Assembly (NCBI GenBank): GCA_900549355.1
Contig: UROA01000082.1
Span: 1 to 8,750, forward strand
Length of the DNA stretch: 8,750 nt
Origin: an uncultured Collinsella sp.
GTDB lineage: Bacteria > Actinomycetota > Coriobacteriia > Coriobacteriales > Coriobacteriaceae
Direction: 5' to 3'
The position numbers were made by a program, and so were the translations under genes. Every line of letters begins with the position of its first letter. Position 1 is the stretch's first letter. Of this stretch, positions 4,374 to 8,750 are shown one piece after another. The notes under the pieces were generated by a model. That model saw only the letters and a program-made list of their open reading frames with translations. It did no database searches and was not told where the DNA came from.

Positions 4374-5456
4374 ATGGATTTACTGATTGATATTCTGCTC
4401 GACGCCGGCAAGGACACGCTGTCGTTGGTGCCGTTTTTGTTGGTGACGTATTTGGCTCTTGAAACCCTTGAGCACGTTGCAGGCGATCGCGTCAACGGCG
4501 CTATCAAGCGCGCCGGCGCCGCGGGCCCCGTGGTTGGCTCGCTGCTGGGCATGGTGCCGCAGTGCGGATTTTCGGCCATGGCAGCAACGCTGTACGCCGG
4601 CCGTGTCGTGACGCTGGGCACGCTGGTTGCCGTGTTCCTCTCGACCTCCGACGAGATGTTGCCGCTGTTGCTCGCCGAGCAAGTTCCCGTGCAGACCATG
4701 GCGATGCTCCTGGCTTCGAAGGCGCTGATCGCTCTGGCCACGGGCTTTATCGTGGATGCTGCTATCCGCGGCCTTCGTCGTAACGCCCGCGCGCATGCGG
4801 CGATTCGCCGTACCGTGCTGGGGACCGCTGCCAATCCGGCTCATGTGAATTGCGCGCACGACGACCATACCGGGGGCGACATCATTGACGAAGTGGCCGA
4901 GGCGGGCGTAAGTGCCGATCACATCCATGAGCTGTGCGAGCGCGACCATTGTGGTTGTGATGAAGACGAGGACGAGCACGGGCACGACCACAGCCACGAC
5001 CATGGTCACGCGGACAAGCACGAGTACCACCACGACCACAGCCACTCCCACGAGGGCGCGCCCATTCTGTCGATCATCCGCAGCGCGATCTCGCACACCG
5101 TGCAGGTGTCGGCATTTATTTTCCTGGTGACGCTGATTCTGGTCGCCGTCCTCGAGACTTTTGGCGAGTCCGCAATCGAGCAGTTCCTGCGCGGCAACGA
5201 GACGCTCGCCGTCCTGGGCTCGGCGCTTGTCGGGCTGATTCCCAATTGCTCGGCCAGCGTCGTTATTACGCAGTTGTACCTCGAAGGCGCGCTGCAGCTG
5301 GCGCCGATGCTCGCCGGCACGCTCATTTCCGCCGGTGTGGGCTACCTAGTCCTGTTCCGCACCAACCGCAGCGCTCGCGAAAACGTCCTGTTCCTAATCA
5401 TGATGTACGTTATCGGTGCGGGCTGGGGCCTCATCCTCTCCGCCTTCGGCCTCTAA
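4374..5456 (+). CDS. ArsP_2-family putative metal/metalloid exporter ('arsenic efflux'/'manganese transporter') with His-rich loop
   Basis: The 360-residue polytopic membrane protein has two homologous halves. GMVPQCGFSA (59-68) and GLIPNCSASV (287-296) are matching motifs, each followed by LY, a G, and a GTL helix. Cys64 and Cys292 are thus symmetric candidate ligands. The halves are joined by a cytoplasmic-type hydrophilic loop at about 135-230. It carries Cys160, Cys188, Cys193, Cys195 and then about 14 His interleaved with Asp between 202 and 226, a likely metal-binding or metal-sensing segment. The family (PF11449, putative 10-TM heavy-metal exporter) is named for arsenic or manganese, but substrates are poorly established; the His/Asp loop suggests a divalent cation such as Zn, Ni, Co or Mn. 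GAAAGG lies 11 bases before the ATG. It is transcribed alone, with its own promoter and terminator, and is separate from the ATPase operon. Confidence 0.85.
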   Translation: MDLLIDILLDAGKDTLSLVPFLLVTYLALETLEHVAGDRVNGAIKRAGAAGPVVGSLLGMVPQCGFSAMAATLYAGRVVTLGTLVAVFLSTSDEMLPLLLAEQVPVQTMAMLLASKALIALATGFIVDAAIRGLRRNARAHAAIRRTVLGTAANPAHVNCAHDDHTGGDIIDEVAEAGVSADHIHELCERDHCGCDEDEDEHGHDHSHDHGHADKHEYHHDHSHSHEGAPILSIIRSAISHTVQVSAFIFLVTLILVAVLETFGESAIEQFLRGNETLAVLGSALVGLIPNCSASVVITQLYLEGALQLAPMLAGTLISAGVGYLVLFRTNRSARENVLFLIMMYVIGAGWGLILSAFGL

Positions 5457-5465
5457 GTAGGACTA

Positions 5466-5546
5466 ACAAAACGGGCTTTAAAATAGCCATGCTCGGCGCC
5501 TGCACAATGCGGCGATGCATGGCATTTTGAAGCCCGTTTTTTTGTT
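5466..5546 (+). terminator. Large bidirectional terminator after the exporter gene
   Basis: AAAACGGGCTTTAAAAT plus AGCCATGC (5468-5492) pairs with GCATGGC plus ATTTTGAAGCCCGTTTT (5517-5540), with small mismatches. The rightward transcript then has seven T (5537-5543). The leftward reading ends in CCCGTTTTGTT, so it can also back up the terminator of the opposing operon. Confidence 0.85.
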
Positions 5547-5582
5547 GAGCCATGAATCCTGAGCGCTCGTACCGCTCAAAAC

Positions 5583-5622
5583 AAAAAGGCAGATTTCCGG
5601 GCATATCCCAAAAATCTACCTT
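5583..5622 (-). terminator. Intrinsic terminator of the DUF308-YaiI operon
   Basis: Read leftward, AAGGTAGATTT (5622-5612) pairs with AAATCTGCCTT (5596-5586), with one G-U pair and an inner GGG/CCC, followed by a T-rich tail TTTGTTTT. It begins two bases after the stop codon. Confidence 0.85.
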
Positions 5623-5624
5623 GT

Positions 5625-6107
5625 TTAGCGTAACAGCTCGGTGAGGTTACGTTTAAAGCGGGCTCGGTCCTCACTGGTGAAGGCTGCCGGACCGCGGGTG
5701 CGTCCCCCGGCGCGGCGCACCTTCTTTTCCTCGTGGCGAATAAACAGTTGCATGTCGATGGTCGCCTTGTCGTAGACGCGCCCGCGCACGCCAATGGCGG
5801 CGGCATCGCGTCCGAGCACCATGCTCGCCAGGCCAATGTCCTGCGTCACGACCACGTCGCCAGCCTGCAGGCGCTCGATAATGGCAAAGTCGGCGCTATC
5901 GGTTCCCACACTCACATCGAGCGTCGTGACCCAAAAGCCCCGACGCGCGTGCTCGGCGTCGCGCGGATCGTCGCGGCGAATGTGGCGTTCCAGGTTCTGC
6001 GTGCTGTTGCCGGCAATCACTACGGCGACGCCCGCCCTCCGCGCACAGTCGATTGACTCGCGCGTGACCGGGCAGGCGTCGGCATCAATAAAAAGCGTCT
6101 TTGGCAT
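5625..6107 (-). CDS. yaiI: YaiI/YqxD family protein (UPF0178, DUF188)
   Basis: The 160-residue protein matches its family over the whole length. FIDADACPV opens it at 6-14, DSADFAIIERLQAGDVVVTQD runs through the middle (about 74-94), and RRAGGRTRGP then FTSEDRARF close it (about 131-151). The N-terminal DADACP and the later Asp-rich segments recall the metal-binding acidic core of PIN/NYN-like nucleases, so an RNA- or DNA-processing role is plausible but unproven; the family has no assigned biochemical function. The ATG directly follows the TAG of the upstream DUF308 gene, with no gap and no good ribosome binding site. It is therefore probably translated by reinitiation or coupling. A strong terminator follows the stop codon at once. 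Confidence 0.93.
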   Translation of the reverse strand: MPKTLFIDADACPVTRESIDCARRAGVAVVIAGNSTQNLERHIRRDDPRDAEHARRGFWVTTLDVSVGTDSADFAIIERLQAGDVVVTQDIGLASMVLGRDAAAIGVRGRVYDKATIDMQLFIRHEEKKVRRAGGRTRGPAAFTSEDRARFKRNLTELLR

Positions 6108-6710
6108 CTAGCGCACCAGTTTGCCAAATTGAATGGCGCGAATAATCAGCGTCACGCCAAACACCAGCAACGCGGCACCGCTAAAGATGACGAGCATCTT
6201 AGCCGACCACAGCGGATAGATAAACACGAACATGCCCGCGATGATGGAGAGTGCGCCGCTCAGGATGGCGAGGGCGCGGTTGGCGGAAAGCTCGGACTCC
6301 AGAATGGACATGACGCCCTCGACGATCCAGCCAAAGCCGGCGACGACCACTACAAGCGTGGTGAGCGTCGCGGTCGAGAAGGCCTGGTTGCGCAGGATTA
6401 TGACGCCGCCCAGAATGATGAGCAGGTTGGAGATGATGCTCGTAACGCGCCAGCCGGTGGGCAGCAGCGGCTCGAAAACAGCGGTAAACAGCCTGATCGC
6501 GGCCGTGATCACAAAGTAGAAGCCCAAGACGGTCGTTAGGAAGACGAGGGACTTGGCGGGCGCAAACAGCAGTGCGATGCCGGCGACGAGCGCTAAGACG
6601 CCCGTGATGGCGTAAATCCAGCGCACGGCCTTGACGGCCTTGCCTGCCGTGCTTTTCTCGTCAAATCCAAACGCGCTCGATTGCTTGTCATCGTTCTTAA
6701 AGATGCCCAT
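6108..6710 (-). CDS. DUF308 / HdeD-like six-helix membrane protein
   Basis: The 200-residue integral membrane protein has a hydrophilic N-terminal tail (1-29) and six hydrophobic segments at about 31-50, 55-79, 87-106, 113-135, 145-165 and 170-192. The helices form three similar pairs with the glycine-rich pattern of the HdeD/DUF308 family. Distant relatives include E. coli HdeD, linked to acid resistance, but the molecular function is unknown. AAAGGAG lies six bases before the start. It is the first gene of a two-gene operon with the YaiI-type gene; the stop and the next start are adjacent. No functional link between the two products is evident. Confidence 0.85.
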   Translation of the reverse strand: MGIFKNDDKQSSAFGFDEKSTAGKAVKAVRWIYAITGVLALVAGIALLFAPAKSLVFLTTVLGFYFVITAAIRLFTAVFEPLLPTGWRVTSIISNLLIILGGVIILRNQAFSTATLTTLVVVVAGFGWIVEGVMSILESELSANRALAILSGALSIIAGMFVFIYPLWSAKMLVIFSGAALLVFGVTLIIRAIQFGKLVR

Positions 6711-6945
6711 GATGTCTCCTTTCCGTGCGGCGTAAGCCGTAGCTCTTGCAACCAGTATCGCCCAAGGGCGCCGTCGCGTGGGGCGGAAAGGGCGAATGGG
6801 AGCCTCACCTTCCCGAATTGTAATCTTTGTTCCCGTTTGGATGTGGGATATTCAACAGATGTAGAACATTGCGGCTCTGTTCGTTATTGCCTACGTTTTA
6901 GGTTAGATTTTCTTAAGGACAATTGGCTTTTATTGAGGGGTCCCT

Positions 6946-7617
6946 ATGAACGAAACAGTTCCCGCAGCGCCGGTAAGCGCCGAGTCGATGGCAAAGCAGG
7001 GTTGCGAAAAGCTTGGCCTGGACACGTTTGACACGCTGGTCCGCCGCGCCCGCACGTGCCGCCGATTTGACGAGTCCATGCGCGTACCGCGCGAGTTTTT
7101 GCTCGAGCTGGCGGAGCTGGCACACCTGGCCCCTTGCGGCGCCAACGCTCAGCGCCTGCGCTTTCATGTGGTGAGCGGTGCAGAGGACTGCGCGCGCGTA
7201 TTTGATGAGCTCGCGTGGGCCGGCGCGCTTAAGGACTGGCCGGGTCCCGATGAGGGCGAGCGCCCGACCGGCTACATCGCGATTCTTGCCGAGCGCGCTG
7301 TTCCGGGTAAGCCCGCCGCGCCCATCACCGAGGTCGACACCGGCGTTGCCGCCCAGACGATGATGCTCGCCGCTCGCAGCGCCACGCCCGAGGTGGCGGC
7401 ATGCATGTTCAAGGCCTTTACGCCCCGTGCAATCGACGCCATGGGGCTCGATAACGACAAATACGAGCTCAAGCTGATCATGGCTTTTGGCGTGCCAGCC
7501 GAGACGCAGGTGATCGATGCGATCGACTCCAACCCGGATGGCTCTATCAATTACTGGCGCGATGAGGCGCAGGTGCATCACGTGCCCAAGCGTCCGCTTG
7601 CCGACGTGCTGCTGTAG
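6946..7617 (+). CDS. Nitroreductase-family flavoprotein
   Basis: The 223-residue cytosolic protein is expected to bind FMN and use NAD(P)H, usually as a dimer. The FMN-phosphate motif RRARTCRRFDES (33-44) is clear. LAPCGANAQRLRFHVVSG (61-78) is the conserved second block (often APSxxNxQPW), and DTGVAAQTMMLAA (131-143) is the helix that contacts the flavin. GYIAIL (109-114) is a core strand. The physiological substrate cannot be told from sequence; many relatives reduce quinones, nitro compounds or enones. GAGGGG lies six bases before the ATG. It is transcribed divergently from the DUF308 gene across 235 bp. That gap holds no gene, only weak promoter-like motifs and a short dyad GAACA-N9-TGTTC (6864-6882). 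Cys20, Cys38, Cys64, Cys82 and Cys153 are not in a metal-cluster pattern. Confidence 0.9.
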   Translation: MNETVPAAPVSAESMAKQGCEKLGLDTFDTLVRRARTCRRFDESMRVPREFLLELAELAHLAPCGANAQRLRFHVVSGAEDCARVFDELAWAGALKDWPGPDEGERPTGYIAILAERAVPGKPAAPITEVDTGVAAQTMMLAARSATPEVAACMFKAFTPRAIDAMGLDNDKYELKLIMAFGVPAETQVIDAIDSNPDGSINYWRDEAQVHHVPKRPLADVLL

Positions 7618-7652
7618 TTGCGCGTCGTTGCGGCGCGATCCGGCGGCAAAAC

Positions 7653-7683
7653 CACCACAAAGGTGCCTGTCCCCTTTGTGGTG
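7653..7683. repeat. REP-like palindrome (GGTGCCTGTCC core)
   Basis: CACCACAAAGG (7653-7663) and CCTTTGTGGTG (7673-7683) are perfect 11-bp arms around TGCCTGTCC. No T-run follows, so it is not a normal terminator. From memory, hairpins containing GGTGCCTGTCCC recur in many bacterial genomes, including gut Actinobacteria, as intergenic REP-like repeats; this is unverified here. Confidence 0.7.
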
Positions 7684-7700
7684 ATGCGAGGGGAGGGCGT

Positions 7701-8243
7701 GTGGCCGATCTGTATTTGGTGCGGCATGGGCAGACCGAGCTCAATGTGAAGAACATTTTGCAGGGCTGGCATGATTCGCCGTTGACGGCGCGCGGGCGCG
7801 AGCAAGCGCTGGCGACGCGTGCGGCGTTCGAGGACCGCGGCGTGACCTTTGACCATGTGTATTCGTCTCCGTTGGGGCGGGCGCGGTGTACGGCCGAGCT
7901 GATCGTTGGCGAGGGTCGTTCCATAGAGCTGGTCGACGACCTGCGCGAGTGGCATTTGGGCTCGCTGGAGGGTACATCAAACCGCGAGATGCCGGCGCAA
8001 CCCTGGGGCGATTATCCGGTTGCCTTTGGTGGCGAGTCGGAAAGTGAGCTTCGCGCACGTGTGGTCGCGGCGCTGTCCCGCATCATGGCCCGACCCCGGC
8101 ACGACTGCGTGCTGGCCGTCTCCCACGGCTCAGCCTGTCAGGAGTTTCTTAGATGCGTGACTGGCGGGGGAGAGCAACCCGACAACGGCGCCGTGCTTCA
8201 TTTTGGCTATTGCGACGGGGCGTTTTCGCTCTTGGGTTTGTAA
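7701..8243 (+). CDS. Histidine phosphatase (phosphoglycerate mutase-like), paralog 1
   Basis: The 180-residue protein belongs to the branch-1 histidine phosphatase superfamily. The catalytic signature is VRHGQTELN (7-15) with Arg8 and His9 (the phosphorylated residue). SSPLGRARCTAE (55-66) supplies Arg60, REWHLGSLEG (82-91) supplies Glu83, and AVSHGSA (139-145) supplies His142. All expected active-site residues are present. The start is GTG, preceded closely by GGGGAGG. Members hydrolyse varied phosphoesters (sugar phosphates, nucleotides, 3-phosphoglycerate), so the substrate is open. It is followed after 18 bases by a close paralog of the same layout, so this is a tandem duplication, probably one transcript. 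Confidence 0.92.
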   Translation: MADLYLVRHGQTELNVKNILQGWHDSPLTARGREQALATRAAFEDRGVTFDHVYSSPLGRARCTAELIVGEGRSIELVDDLREWHLGSLEGTSNREMPAQPWGDYPVAFGGESESELRARVVAALSRIMARPRHDCVLAVSHGSACQEFLRCVTGGGEQPDNGAVLHFGYCDGAFSLLGL

Positions 8244-8261
8244 CAAACGAAAGGACCCCCT

Positions 8262-8726
8262 ATGAATAAAGACCTGTATCTGGTCCGTCATGGACAGACG
8301 ATATTTAACCTCAAGCGCATTATTCAGGGTTGGAGCGACTCGCCGCTCACACAGCTGGGTTGCGACCAGGCGGCGCGCGCTGGCATGTTTTTGCGTGCGC
8401 GCGGCATTGAGCCCGACCACGCCTACACCTCCACACTTCATCGCACCGAGCAGACTATCGCCAACTTGTGGCCGGGCTTGGCGTACGGGCGCCTGGACGG
8501 CCTGCGTGAGTGGTTCTTTGGCGATTTTGAAGCCGAGCGCGTGATGCTCATGCCCGAACGCCCGTGGCGCGATTTCTATCGTCAGTTTGGCGGCGAGGGC
8601 CAGATGCAGGTGCGTGAGCGCATGGTGGCGACGTTGGCCGATCTTATGCAGCGTCCGGACCATACGTGCGTGCTCGCGGTGAGCCATGGCTCGGCTATCA
8701 AGGAGTTTATGGATGTTGCGGGATGA
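8262..8726 (+). CDS. Histidine phosphatase paralog 2, apparently truncated by a frameshift
   Basis: The open frame encodes 154 residues and contains every catalytic element: VRHGQTIFN with Arg9 and His10, Arg61 in TSTLHRTE, Glu83 in REWFFGDFE, and His142 in AVSHGSA. It stops at TGA (8724-8726), about 25 residues earlier than its neighbour. After the GGG run at 8720-8722 another frame is open to the window end. Removing one G gives GTT GCG GAT GAA, continuing as DENVRKMLSN after EFMDVA. That aligns with the paralog's tail leading to DNGAVLHF. The short form is therefore probably an indel, either genuine or a sequencing error, and the true C-terminus lies past the right edge. AAAGGAC precedes the start by a short gap. 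The function is expected to resemble the neighbour's, with an unknown phosphoester substrate. Confidence 0.85.
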   Translation: MNKDLYLVRHGQTIFNLKRIIQGWSDSPLTQLGCDQAARAGMFLRARGIEPDHAYTSTLHRTEQTIANLWPGLAYGRLDGLREWFFGDFEAERVMLMPERPWRDFYRQFGGEGQMQVRERMVATLADLMQRPDHTCVLAVSHGSAIKEFMDVAG

Positions 8727-8750
8727 AAACGTTAGAAAAATGCTCTCCAA

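Noticed and set aside
4268..5096. Leftward open frames inside the exporter gene
   Set aside because: They are antisense to a clearly recognised membrane protein; their low-complexity Val/Arg-rich content mirrors its His codons and GC-rich third positions.
6864..6882. GAACA-N9-TGTTC dyad upstream of the nitroreductase gene as an operator
   Set aside because: Only 5-bp arms, no match to a known operator at usual spacing, and no strong promoter beside it; chance is a reasonable explanation.
8130..8750. Leftward 206-codon open frame at the right edge
   Set aside because: It is antisense to both histidine phosphatases, whose catalytic motifs are intact in the rightward frames.

Overview
The window looks like chromosomal DNA of a high-G+C gut actinobacterium of the class Coriobacteriia, most likely Collinsella or a close relative. 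This rests on base composition, AGGAG-type ribosome binding sites, the style of the proteins and the gene neighbourhood; no marker gene is present, so the assignment is an inference. I recognise no rRNA, tRNA, CRISPR array or complete transposase.

Layout. (1) Bases 1-1160 hold a leftward metal-resistance operon: an ArsR/SmtB repressor with an intact alpha5 zinc-type site, a free-standing 72-residue heavy-metal-associated (HMA) protein, and the N-terminal 112 codons of a CadA/ZntA-type P-type ATPase that runs off the left edge. It is driven by a perfect-consensus promoter (TTGACA, 16 bp, TATAAT) whose spacer and -10 coincide with an ArsR-type operator. A second operator lies just downstream, and a third sits directly before the ATPase gene. 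(2) Bases 1160-3130 form a more AT-rich accessory patch. It contains one leftward 412-residue protein with a PD-(D/E)XK/DUF559-like nuclease core. On each side is a pair of 29-bp repeats in inverted orientation (four copies), with consistently different left and right ends, resembling two small MITE-like or REPIN-like elements. (3) Bases 3133-4202 hold a leftward DEDDh exonuclease with its terminator. (4) Divergent from it, 4374-5456 encodes a rightward membrane exporter of the ArsP_2/'arsenic efflux' family with a long His-rich loop. The shared intergenic region carries four TAGTT/AACTA half-sites. (5) Bases 5586-6710 are a leftward two-gene operon: a DUF308/HdeD-like membrane protein whose stop codon abuts the ATG of a YaiI/YqxD (UPF0178) protein, followed at once by a strong terminator. 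(6) Bases 6946-8750 run rightward: a nitroreductase-family flavoprotein, a REP-like hairpin, and two tandem paralogous histidine phosphatases. The second phosphatase has a premature stop that looks like a +1 frameshift.

How the genes work together. The repressor, HMA protein and ATPase form a coherent metal-sensing and export unit, and the exporter in (4) may be a second, separately controlled metal/metalloid system. The remaining genes look like ordinary housekeeping or accessory loci. The best candidate for something undescribed is the nuclease gene bracketed by two inverted-repeat pairs. Next are the three-operator layout of the metal operon and the half-site array before the His-rich exporter.
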